Part shown: one piece after another, positions 12,250 through 18,306 of the stretch
Layout: every line of letters starts with the position of its first letter
Numbering within the stretch: the stretch's first letter is position 1
From: Lachnospiraceae bacterium
Lineage (GTDB): Bacteria > Bacillota_A > Clostridia > Lachnospirales > Lachnospiraceae
DNA length: 18,306 nucleotides
NCBI GenBank assembly: GCA_024689605.1
Contig: JAILDD010000098.1
Location: forward strand, 1 to 18,306
Direction: 5' to 3'
Notes under the pieces: generated by a model
Told to the model about the DNA's origin: nothing
The model's database searches: none
Seen by the model: only the letters and a program-made list of their open reading frames with translations
Translations under genes and position numbers: made by a program

Positions 12250-13314
12250 CTACGATAGTATCTGCCGCACCAATTCTTTATACTCTTCGGCATGCCTGCA
12301 TTTCTTTATAGAATCAAGCTGCTTTGAATACTCCGGATACATGCTGCCCATATGAAACCAGAGCTCCTTCATTTTGAACAGGACATCCCTTTCTCCGGAA
12401 TAGATTGCAATATACTCGTTCCAGAGGGTGTCTACATATTCAAGCATAAGCCTGTTGTCAGGACGATGAACTTCATGACTGGTATATAAGCCATCTGTAA
12501 TTTTGCCATCAGCAGCCTTTCCTATTTTTTTCTGCGCAGAACAGTCCTCGGCATTTTCTTTATTTATGTCATCATTTGTATCTCTGCCTGACGGTTTATC
12601 TGTCAATACAACCCGTATCTCTTCTGCCAGAGCCGGATCCGCCACCAGCCCCCGGCCTATCATAATATGCTGCACATCCGAAAACATTTTGCTTATATTT
12701 ATGGCATCCGCCACAGTCCTTATATCGCCATTATAGCAGACGGGACAAGGCAGCTTATCCTTCATTATTGTGAATGCTTCCAGATTAGGCGTTCCGGAGT
12801 AAAAATCCTGCCTCACCCGCGGATGTATGACCACCTCACAGAAGGGGTAATTTGCATAAAGTTCACCAAGATATTCAGCTTCCTTCGGGCTATCAAAGCC
12901 TATCCTTGTTTTGACGGAAATTTTCGGAAGACCGGATGCTGAAAAAATCTCATCCAGAAAGCATTCCAGGGCGTAGGTATCTGCTAACAGCCCTGCTCCC
13001 TTTTTCTTGGTCACTACCGTGGATGCCGGACAGCCAAGATTAAGGTTAACCTCTTCATAGCCGGCCTCCGCTATGGTTTTAGCCGCCCATACGAAATCCG
13101 CTGCATTTCCCGTCAGCACCTGGGGAACAAGGCACGGGTCGTAAGGAAGAAACTCCCTGGTCTCCCTATGCTTGAATTTATGGTTTTTATTTGCAGCCAG
13201 GAAGGGCGTATAATACCGGTCCACGCCTCCGAAGAATTCACGATGAACCTTACGGTATGTGGAACCGGTGATTCCCTCCATGGGTGCAAAGCTTATGGTT
13301 TTGATCACTCTCAT
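12250..13314 (-). CDS. tRNA-dihydrouridine synthase (Dus family)
   Basis: 354 residues. FMN-dependent TIM-barrel enzymes of this family reduce specific uridines of tRNA to dihydrouridine. Visible: FAPMEGITGSTYR at the N-terminus; the catalytic NLNLGCPASTVVTKKKGAGLL with Cys about 95; KTRIGF (about 151); VVIHPRVRQDFYSG with the His and Arg used in substrate and FMN binding; YNGDIRT; and HIMIGRGLVADP, the phosphate-binding end. An insert of about 45 hydrophilic residues (about 235-285, Asp/Asn/Lys-rich) separates the barrel from the C-terminal helical domain and is unusual. The ATG at 13314 has a weak site (GGAAAG) but is fixed by the conserved N-terminus. It lies 38 bases after the acyltransferase gene. 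Confidence 0.92.
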   Translation of the reverse strand: MRVIKTISFAPMEGITGSTYRKVHREFFGGVDRYYTPFLAANKNHKFKHRETREFLPYDPCLVPQVLTGNAADFVWAAKTIAEAGYEEVNLNLGCPASTVVTKKKGAGLLADTYALECFLDEIFSASGLPKISVKTRIGFDSPKEAEYLGELYANYPFCEVVIHPRVRQDFYSGTPNLEAFTIMKDKLPCPVCYNGDIRTVADAINISKMFSDVQHIMIGRGLVADPALAEEIRVVLTDKPSGRDTNDDINKENAEDCSAQKKIGKAADGKITDGLYTSHEVHRPDNRLMLEYVDTLWNEYIAIYSGERDVLFKMKELWFHMGSMYPEYSKQLDSIKKCRHAEEYKELVRQILS

Positions 13315-13352
13315 TTACTTAACTTTCCGCAGACAAAGTATGGTCAGTACTT

Positions 13353-14633
13353 TTATTTTAAAGGAATTTCATGCTTTGGCAGTCTTTTGGGAAACGGACC
13401 CTCAATCGTACACGGAATACCCACTTTCTCAAGTTCTTCCCGGAAGAGATTTATGTACTTATCTGTTTTTATAAGCTGCATGAATCCGACATAAATCTTA
13501 TCTGCCATGGCGGTGATCTCTATCGTAAAATGGCCTTCGATAACAAAAACAAAAAACTCAACATAATCCGCCAGCTCCCCCCAATCCATCAGCCCTGTGT
13601 AATTGGCAATAAAACTTCCGTGTTGTACATCCTTGCCGGTAGCCAGGCTGTGTTTCTCCATGTACTTTCTTTTTGCCTTAAGACCATGCTGTCTGTCAAT
13701 CTCTTCATAAAGTTCAAACAGTTCTCTTACCTGTGCATGGCTGACAGTCGGGTCTGTCTGAAGAATAATCTGCCCTCTGGTTCTTGTTCCCAGTTTTTCC
13801 AGATCACCTTTTAGACTGTCTCTGTCATAATCTACATGCACATGGCTTAAAAAATCACAATGTGTATTGGGAAGTCCCACACTTTCCCGCGGATTATGCG
13901 CTGCCTCTCCCACAATAAACTTTTCTTTCTCAGGAAAAACCCTGTCTAAGGTCCTTGCAAACATAACGAAGAATAAAGAAAGCACGCTGGAATCATTCAC
14001 TTTCGAGACTTTTAAAAGATCCTGCTGATTGATGGTAACGACCAGATAATTCGGGTCTCTTTTTACCGGAATAAATACACTCGTAAGGTAATCCATGCCA
14101 AGAACCGGAGCTTTTTTAATTTTTCTTTTATAGATTGGCTCTTCCGTTGTCAGCATATCCATCGTTGGTTCCTCAGTCTCACCCGGAAGAAAGTCACTGT
14201 CCGTTTTCCTGATTTCCGGTGCCAAAGGCTCCACATTGTATTTTTCTTTCACATATTCATATACATTTGTCATAACCCAGGGCTGAAAGCCTCTTCCGCC
14301 GCACATGGCATGGCTTATGTTGAAAAAGATATCCTTTCCCGCACAGTCCACAAAAAGCAGATGTTCATTTATGCTGCTGCTTCCAAGCATTGGCATTTTT
14401 TCGGCAGTAGGCATCACGACAATCTTCTTGTCGTTTGGAACAAGAATATACCCTCCATCCTCATCAACAGTCACTCTGACAGCAAAGTAAGGATATCGCC
14501 TGATCGCTGCGTTAACTGCTTTATCCAGTACATTTATATCAACTTCATCCTTCATTCTGACATGGATGCGGACAGTATGCGCAAAATATTTCTCGCTCTG
14601 ATATAGTCTGTATGTATCAATACTGTATTTCAC
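13353..14633 (-). CDS. Condensation/alcohol-acetyltransferase-fold protein with altered active-site motif
   Basis: 426 residues, starting at GTG 14633, three bases after a tiny lipoprotein gene, with GGGGAG upstream. The pattern is that of the CoA-dependent acyltransferase (condensation, alcohol acetyltransferase) superfamily: an N-terminal YRLYQSEKYFAHTVRIHVRM strand, LDKAVNAAIRRYPYFAVRV, then NISHAMCGGRGFQPW, where HHxxxDG is expected. The second His (about 108) is kept, but the Asp position is Gly and the first His is Ser. Later, GEAAHNPRESVGLPNTHCDF and ANYTGLMDWG fit the second half of the fold. Such proteins transfer acyl groups to alcohols or amines; the substrate here is unknown and activity is uncertain given the motif change. 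No signal peptide, so probably cytoplasmic or peripheral. Confidence 0.75.
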   Translation of the reverse strand: MKYSIDTYRLYQSEKYFAHTVRIHVRMKDEVDINVLDKAVNAAIRRYPYFAVRVTVDEDGGYILVPNDKKIVVMPTAEKMPMLGSSSINEHLLFVDCAGKDIFFNISHAMCGGRGFQPWVMTNVYEYVKEKYNVEPLAPEIRKTDSDFLPGETEEPTMDMLTTEEPIYKRKIKKAPVLGMDYLTSVFIPVKRDPNYLVVTINQQDLLKVSKVNDSSVLSLFFVMFARTLDRVFPEKEKFIVGEAAHNPRESVGLPNTHCDFLSHVHVDYDRDSLKGDLEKLGTRTRGQIILQTDPTVSHAQVRELFELYEEIDRQHGLKAKRKYMEKHSLATGKDVQHGSFIANYTGLMDWGELADYVEFFVFVIEGHFTIEITAMADKIYVGFMQLIKTDKYINLFREELEKVGIPCTIEGPFPKRLPKHEIPLK

Positions 14634-14636
14634 TTT

Positions 14637-14732
14637 TTATTCTCCCCATTCTTCATAACACCATTCTGAACATCCGATCAGTGATACAGTCAAAACCAGC
14701 ATCCCTAATAATAAAATAATTTTCTTCTTCAC
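14637..14732 (-). CDS. 31-residue predicted lipoprotein
   Basis: A GTG at 14732 with GAGGTAAAAAA upstream opens a 31-codon frame: a KKKIILLLG start, a hydrophobic core MLVLTVSL, lipobox LIGC with Cys about 21, then SEWCYEEWGE and TAA. This is a complete lipoprotein signal followed by only ten mature residues that are acidic and rich in Trp, with a second Cys. Its stop is three bases before the acyltransferase GTG, so the two are translationally coupled. A promoter (14777-14805) lies directly upstream. The function is unknown. It could be a membrane-anchored peptide, a lipopeptide signal precursor, or the remnant of a longer lipoprotein. Confidence 0.65.
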   Translation of the reverse strand: MKKKIILLLGMLVLTVSLIGCSEWCYEEWGE

Positions 14733-14776
14733 TTTTTTACCTCACTTTTTTAGTCCCCAGGTTCAATAGTAGTAAC

Positions 14777-14805
14777 AATATATATACATATTCTTATGCA
14801 TTCAA
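14777..14805 (-). promoter_or_regulatory. Promoter of the lipoprotein/acyltransferase operon
   Basis: On the minus strand, TTGAAT (14805-14800), 17 bases, TATATT (14782-14777). Start near 14770, about 38 bases before the GTG at 14732. Confidence 0.55.
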
Positions 14806-14834
14806 TACAATGTACAGAATTACTTACAATTCCA

Positions 14835-15866
14835 TCATTTTCCTGCAAACGCGCTGACCCTGTTTTCAACATTCTGCTGCAGGCTTCTGAAAAAGAACTG
14901 ATAGTCATATATGTGATAACCGCCATCCGGGAGCAGATTCAGATATGCAGGGAAATCCGCAGGATCTATGTCCGTCACTTTTAATGCGCCGCGCTCCTCA
15001 TCAATATAGCAGCCGCAAAGTCCTTCCATCTCTGAGTTTATCTGACCACTGTAGTCCGTAAAGCAGGCTCCGGGATTAAGGGACTTGCCCGCCGGAGTGG
15101 CATCCGTTTTCCAGTTAAGGGGATTGATGGTATAGGCCTGTGTACCGGCAGGAATTATAAATGTCTCCTCCAGGTCAGGTGACTCGCAGTCAAAGCTTAC
15201 TACCACGCCCAGGTCATCAGCTGATTCGGCAGGCTTTATCTGTGGATACTTTTCAACCATCTCCTTTGTGCAGGGCCATCCAATGGCATATACTGCCACC
15301 AGCCTGCCGCTAAGCTCATCATCATCGAAGTATTCAGCCAGCAGCCTGTAGCACATGTCGGCTCCCTGGGAAAAACCTGCCAGCACTATGGGCCTGCCGT
15401 CGTTTTCGTTTTCCAGGTAGTATGAAAAAGCTGCGGACACATCACTGTACGCTATCTGCATATAAGGCTCCCACTCTGACCTGTCTTCACCATAAACCTT
15501 CATGGCCGCCTGTCTGTAATAAGGGGCATACATTCTTGTGCTGTCCTCATAGATGCCGCGCTCCATATTCAGTGCCCCCAGGAAATTAGCCTTAGTCTCC
15601 TCATCATCCATTGACATGTTGTATTCGTCATTCATATCAACAGTAGGACAGATAAGGAAGAGATCCGCATCCTTTCCCTCGCCGATACCGAAGTATGCCC
15701 AGTTTTCCTCGATGGAATAATCGACGTCGGATTTTATCGCTGCATCTTCAGTTCCTTCAGTAACTGCAGCTTCCTCTACCGCCGGGGTTTCTTTTTTACA
15801 GCCTGACAGAGTAGCCAGGACCAAGCCGGTTATTAATATGGCAAGCGTGAATTTTCTTAATTTCAT
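14835..15866 (-). CDS. DUF3089 alpha/beta-hydrolase lipoprotein
   Basis: 343 residues from the ATG at 15866, which has AAAGGA upstream and starts a signal peptide; a GTG at 15884 is less likely. Signal MKLRKFTLAILITGLVL, then lipobox TLSGC with Cys about 23, then a Glu/Ala/Thr-rich linker to about 45. The DUF3089 domain follows: DADLFLICPTVD (about 67-77), RMYAPYYRQAA (about 111), and the nucleophile elbow GFSQGAD with Ser about 166. VVVSFDCESPD and the C-terminal YHIYDYQFFF region are also typical. The family has an alpha/beta hydrolase fold and its substrates are unknown. The protein should be anchored outside the membrane. It is divergent from deoC and has its own promoter. Confidence 0.88.
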   Translation of the reverse strand: MKLRKFTLAILITGLVLATLSGCKKETPAVEEAAVTEGTEDAAIKSDVDYSIEENWAYFGIGEGKDADLFLICPTVDMNDEYNMSMDDEETKANFLGALNMERGIYEDSTRMYAPYYRQAAMKVYGEDRSEWEPYMQIAYSDVSAAFSYYLENENDGRPIVLAGFSQGADMCYRLLAEYFDDDELSGRLVAVYAIGWPCTKEMVEKYPQIKPAESADDLGVVVSFDCESPDLEETFIIPAGTQAYTINPLNWKTDATPAGKSLNPGACFTDYSGQINSEMEGLCGCYIDEERGALKVTDIDPADFPAYLNLLPDGGYHIYDYQFFFRSLQQNVENRVSAFAGK

Positions 15867-15945
15867 ATTTTTCCTTTCTGACACAAAACGCCTAAGTCCA
15901 TACTGAATAATATCTGATTCATAAGGACTGTTTCATTTAGACATC

Positions 15946-15974
15946 ATTATAATGGATGTAATTGCGGATATCAA
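15946..15974 (-). promoter_or_regulatory. Promoter of the DUF3089 lipoprotein gene
   Basis: On the minus strand, TTGATA (15974-15969), 17 bases, TATAAT (15951-15946). A good sigma-A match; start near 15939 and a leader of about 73 bases. It lies back to back with the deoC promoter. Confidence 0.65.
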
Positions 15975-15985
15975 AAAAATTCTTA

Positions 15986-15994
15986 TGGTATAAT
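15986..15994 (+). promoter_or_regulatory. Extended -10 promoter of deoC
   Basis: TGG followed by TATAAT (15989-15994), an extended -10 element. No good -35 is seen at 17 bases, where the DUF3089 promoter -35 lies. Start near 16001. Confidence 0.5.
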
Positions 15995-16071
15995 GAGCAT
16001 AGCTTTTAGGAACTGAAAGGTTCTGAGCAGTTATACTATGCATATCACAGAATCACCCGGGGAGGATCATT

Positions 16072-16749
16072 ATGAGTGACATCATTACAAAAGAAAAAGC
16101 CGCAGACATCATTGGCAGGATAGACCACACCCAGTTAAAGGCCTTTGCCACATGGGAAAATATAAAGACACTCTGCGATGAGGCAGTTTTATACAAGACC
16201 GCGTCAGTCTGCATTCCCCCAAGCTATGTAAAAAAAGTAAAGGATACTTACGGTGATTCGCTGAAGATATGCACGGTAATCGGCTTCCCTCTGGGATATT
16301 CCACCGGTGCAGTTAAGCTTTTCGAGACAGAAAATGCCCTCATGCAGGGTGCAGACGAGATCGATATGGTGATCAATATCACTGACGTGAAAAATAGTGA
16401 CTTCGATGCAGTCAGCAATGAGATCGGTGCCATGAGAAAAGTCACTGCAAATGAAATACTCAAAGTCATCGTGGAAACCTGCTATCTGAATGAAAAGGAA
16501 AAGGTGGAGCTGTGCCACATAGTGACAGACACAGGTGCAGACTATATCAAAACCTCCACCGGATTCGGCACAGCCGGGGCCATCATTGATGACATAAAAC
16601 TCTTTAAGGAAAACATCGGTCCGGATGTGAAGATAAAGGCAGCCGGCGGGATCCGCACCATTGAAGATGCTGTGGCCATGGTACAGGCCGGTGCAGACAG
16701 AATAGGCTCCTCTGCCGTAGCTCCGCTTCTGTGGGAGATATTGAAATAA
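16072..16749 (+). CDS. deoC: Deoxyribose-phosphate aldolase
   Basis: 225 residues, the usual length for the bacterial enzyme. It cleaves 2-deoxyribose 5-phosphate to glyceraldehyde 3-phosphate and acetaldehyde in deoxynucleoside catabolism. IDHTQLKAFAT (about 17-27) and VIGFPLG (about 69-75) are family signatures. EIDMVINI (Asp about 98), the Schiff-base Lys about 160 in DYIKTSTGF, and the second catalytic Lys about 189 in KIKAAGGIRT are all present. A strong GGGGAGGA site lies before the ATG. It stands alone, without other nucleoside-catabolism genes next to it. Confidence 0.96.
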   Translation: MSDIITKEKAADIIGRIDHTQLKAFATWENIKTLCDEAVLYKTASVCIPPSYVKKVKDTYGDSLKICTVIGFPLGYSTGAVKLFETENALMQGADEIDMVINITDVKNSDFDAVSNEIGAMRKVTANEILKVIVETCYLNEKEKVELCHIVTDTGADYIKTSTGFGTAGAIIDDIKLFKENIGPDVKIKAAGGIRTIEDAVAMVQAGADRIGSSAVAPLLWEILK

Positions 16750-16751
16750 AT

Positions 16752-16812
16752 CGGATAAATCCCGGAATTTACTCTTGCAAGAGTTATCCGAAACAGGCAT
16801 TTACTTTTGCAA
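16752..16812. repeat. Palindrome and direct repeats after deoC
   Basis: A perfect 14-bp palindrome ACTCTTGCAAGAGT (16771-16784) lies inside an outer inverted pair CGGATA (16752-16757) and TATCCG (16785-16790). The string TTTACTCTTGCAA (16768-16780) recurs as TTTACTTTTGCAA (16800-16812), 32 bases on. There is no T-run after the hairpin, so it is not an ordinary terminator. It may be a protein-binding site or an RNA structure. Confidence 0.5.
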
Positions 16813-16874
16813 ACCGGAACCTCGGATTCCAATTCAGCCATGCAGATGCTAATGCGACTTTTTGTAAAATATAC

Positions 16875-16903
16875 TTGACATTTTGTCGTCGAGGTCTTAT
16901 TAT
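16875..16903 (+). promoter_or_regulatory. Strong promoter of the membrane protein/XRE operon
   Basis: Consensus -35 TTGACA (16875-16880), 17 bases, -10 TATTAT (16898-16903). A short dyad GACA-TTT-TGTC overlaps the -35, a plausible operator for the XRE protein encoded in the operon. Confidence 0.75.
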
Positions 16904-16910
16904 CATCTCA

Positions 16911-16937
16911 AGAGGTGCTAACCGGTTAACCACCTCT
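16911..16937 (+). promoter_or_regulatory. Dyad or 5'-end hairpin right after the start site
   Basis: AGAGGTG (16911-16917) and CACCTCT (16931-16937) form a 7-bp stem enclosing the palindrome TAACCGGTTA (16919-16928). It starts about where transcription should begin, so it is either an operator for the XRE repressor or a hairpin at the transcript's 5' end. Confidence 0.5.
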
Positions 16938-17034
16938 CCGAAATGGTATGCGAAATATCATTTTGCAAGGTATATATGTGAAATTTCACAAAACAACAAA
17001 TACCATCAAAACAGAGCGAGGGAGGAATAGAATT

Positions 17035-17568
17035 ATGGATTTAAAAAGCGCAGGAATAGCAGTCGGATTATTTGCAGGAATCGTTATTTCAATAGTTATT
17101 ATCTGCATGATCAATAAGGATGGCAGATTTAAGACCAAATATGATGAGATGCAGGAAATTGCCCGCGGCAAAGCATACAAGTACGCATTTTGGACGCTGG
17201 TTATCTTTGAAGCACTTTGTGTTGTAATGGAAGCATTTGGAGTACAGCATTTTATTAATGGATATACACTTCAATTCATTGGTGTAATAATAGCTGTCAT
17301 GGTTCAGGTATGCTACAGTATCTGGAATAATGCATACATCGGACTTAATACAAATCCCATACGATTTGCGATCTTCAGCGTTTTCATCGCAATATTTAAT
17401 CTGATGATAGGTATCGGCAGCATTATCAGGGGCGGCTTTATCGTAAATGGAACTGTCAGGGAGACATTCGTTAACCTGATAGTGGCAGTCTGCTTTATGA
17501 TCATTGGCGCAGAACTGTATATCAAAGCTAACAGAGATCGTTCCGAAAGCGAAGCCGGGGAGGAATAA
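17035..17568 (+). CDS. Four-to-five-TM membrane protein paired with an XRE regulator
   Basis: 177 residues from the ATG at 17035, chosen for GGAGGAA upstream; the frame is open further 5' but would run into the leader. Hydrophobic helices at about 6-25, 48-68, 77-97, 107-130 and 140-160. Between the first two is KYDEMQEIARGKAYKYAF, a cytoplasmic loop motif (YDEMQ...RGKAY) shared by small membrane proteins found next to YozG-like XRE regulators, of the DUF2178/DUF6442 kind. The function of these pairs is not known. The XRE gene follows after four bases, so the two are co-translated. Confidence 0.75.
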   Translation: MDLKSAGIAVGLFAGIVISIVIICMINKDGRFKTKYDEMQEIARGKAYKYAFWTLVIFEALCVVMEAFGVQHFINGYTLQFIGVIIAVMVQVCYSIWNNAYIGLNTNPIRFAIFSVFIAIFNLMIGIGSIIRGGFIVNGTVRETFVNLIVAVCFMIIGAELYIKANRDRSESEAGEE

Positions 17569-17572
17569 CCTT

Positions 17573-17764
17573 ATGAAAAACCTGCGTCTTAAAGCTGCCC
17601 GTGCAGGCAAAGATCTTTCTCAGGATGAGCTGGCAAAAGCTGTGGGAGTATCCCGCCAGACGATCAATGCCATTGAAAAGGGGGACTACAATCCGACCAT
17701 CAATTTGTGTATAGCAATATGCAAAGTACTTGATAAAACCCTGGATGAATTATTTTGGGAGTAA
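17573..17764 (+). CDS. Small XRE-family transcriptional regulator (YozG-like)
   Basis: 63 residues from the ATG at 17573, preceded by GGGGAGGAA; the frame extends upstream but overlaps the membrane protein. The protein is a single HTH_3 domain: KNLRLKAARAGKDLSQDELA, VGVSRQTINAIEKGDYNP with the recognition helix, then LCIAICKVLDKTLDELFWE, the usual end of the minimal regulators of this group. It has no sensor domain. It probably represses its own operon, perhaps through the dyads at 16878-16888 or 16911-16937, and may be linked to its membrane partner. A terminator follows directly. Confidence 0.92.
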   Translation: MKNLRLKAARAGKDLSQDELAKAVGVSRQTINAIEKGDYNPTINLCIAICKVLDKTLDELFWE

Positions 17765-17771
17765 AGAAAAA

Positions 17772-17806
17772 GGCTTCACACAGCGGTCACGTGTGAAGTC
17801 TTTTTT
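17772..17806. terminator. Intrinsic terminator, probably bidirectional
   Basis: Arms GGCTTCACAC (17772-17781) and GTGTGAAGTC (17791-17800) with one G-U pair and a 9-base loop, then T6. On the other strand the hairpin is followed by TTTTTC, so it may also end the convergent gene at 17826. Confidence 0.88.
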
Positions 17807-17825
17807 AATGCTCTATAAAGCCGTA

Positions 17826-18306
17826 CTACTGCTTATCGTAATATGCCTTTCCGCGGTCCGGCAGGAAGTATGTACGTATATATCCGTCTGTGGAAAGAAC
17901 CACGAATTCATTGGTAGCTTCAACGTAATAAACGAAATCACCGTCATCCTGCTCCTGCTTGTGAAGGGCTGCGGGATTTGTAATCACGGCTGATGCAGCT
18001 GCTTCATAGGCTGCTGCCGATGGGAATCCCATTTCTATTCCATGCTTTTCATAATGCTGATCTAATAATTTCTGGTTGCGGAATGTATAAACAGCGACTA
18101 TAGGTGCCTGAGTGGGTGCTTCTGTAGGAGCCTCGGTAGGGGCTTCAGTAGCTACTTCTGTAGGAATATCGGCAGGAACTTCTGTTGGAACTTCTGTCGG
18201 AGACTCTGTCGCTGCCTCCGTCGGCGCTTCGGTGGCAACAGCTGCAGGTTCTTCGGTGGCTTTTTCTGCAGTATCTACACTTTCAGTTGCTTCAGGACTT
18301 GATTCT
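17826..18306 (-). CDS. C-terminal part of a probable secreted protein with Thr/Pro/Glu linker and compact end domain (partial)
   Basis: The frame is open from the window edge (codons from 18305) to TAG at 17826, about 159 residues; the N-terminus is outside. The first 70 visible residues are a low-complexity linker of PTEAPTEA, PTEVPTEV and ATEE repeats, typical of cell-surface linkers in this group. A compact domain of about 85 residues follows: YTFRNQKLLDQHYEKHGIEMGF, AAAYEAAASAVITNP, DGDFVYYVEATNEFVVLS, then TDGYIRTYFLPDRGKAYYDKQ at the very end. The HYEKHG...TNEFVV...IRTYF pattern (His, Lys, Thr/Ser, Arg) is like the small RNase toxins of the barnase/EndoU/colicin E5-D/RelE (BECR) type, but this is resemblance only. 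An internal ATG at 18032 is not the start. No immunity-like gene follows; the next gene is convergent. Confidence 0.75.
   Translation of the reverse strand, partial: ESSPEATESVDTAEKATEEPAAVATEAPTEAATESPTEVPTEVPADIPTEVATEAPTEAPTEAPTQAPIVAVYTFRNQKLLDQHYEKHGIEMGFPSAAAYEAAASAVITNPAALHKQEQDDGDFVYYVEATNEFVVLSTDGYIRTYFLPDRGKAYYDKQ

Noticed and set aside
14733..14760. Repeated AAAAAAGTGAGG-like strings (minus strand) as operator repeats
   Set aside because: They coincide with ribosome sites and GTG starts of the tiny lipoprotein, so translation signals explain them.
16204..16800. 198-codon minus-strand open frame opposite deoC
   Set aside because: deoC is intact with all catalytic residues; the antisense frame has no site or domain.

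Overview
The window looks like chromosomal DNA of an anaerobic Firmicute, most likely a member of the Lachnospiraceae (Butyrivibrio-like). This rests on protein types (7TM-type and Cache-type hybrid histidine kinases, a DUF3798 lipoprotein, a LytTR/DUF3021 pair, small proteins with double-glycine leaders), AGGAGG-type ribosome binding sites and moderate base composition. No rRNA, tRNA, CRISPR, phage or transposase gene was seen. The assignment is by protein style only, not by a search.

Layout. (1) 1-801: two divergent genes for small proteins with double-glycine export leaders, separated by a region with two near-identical, oppositely oriented promoters. (2) 845-1612: tcdA, a tRNA t6A dehydratase, ended by a bidirectional terminator. 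(3) 1684-10566, minus strand: a seven-gene signalling operon, in transcription order LytTR regulator, DUF3021 membrane protein, double-receiver response regulator, Hpt protein, 7TM-type hybrid histidine kinase, DUF3798 lipoprotein, dCache hybrid histidine kinase. It ends in a long hairpin with a U-tract at 1634-1680. (4) 10912-11346: a GNAT acetyltransferase on the plus strand. (5) 11523-14732, minus strand: a 31-residue lipoprotein gene, a condensation-fold acyltransferase, a tRNA-dihydrouridine synthase and a Nudix hydrolase. (6) 14835-16749: a DUF3089 lipoprotein divergent from deoC. (7) 17035-17764: a membrane protein with a small XRE regulator. (8) 17826 to the window end: the C-terminal part of a probably secreted protein with a Thr/Pro/Glu linker and a compact terminal domain.

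The most interesting signal is regulatory. The promoters of the two double-glycine peptide genes and of the LytTR signalling operon, about 10 kb apart, align without gaps over 70 bases. Each has 9-bp direct repeats (TACCNNNTA type) with a 21-bp period, a shared CATAAAAAA core between repeats, 11 bp to a weak -35 (TTGTTT or TGTTTT), 17 bp, and a TATAWT/TATAGT -10. A 21-bp repeat period just upstream of a weak -35 is what LytTR regulators (AgrA, PlnC, ComE type) bind. I infer that the LytTR protein encoded here activates its own operon and the two peptide genes: a sensor/phosphorelay operon coupled to secreted double-glycine proteins.

Other points: both hybrid kinases end in a half-length receiver-like tail lacking the phosphoacceptor Asp; the first domain of the response regulator is also a pseudo-receiver; the dCache kinase carries residues like those of the amino-acid-binding dCache_1 motif.
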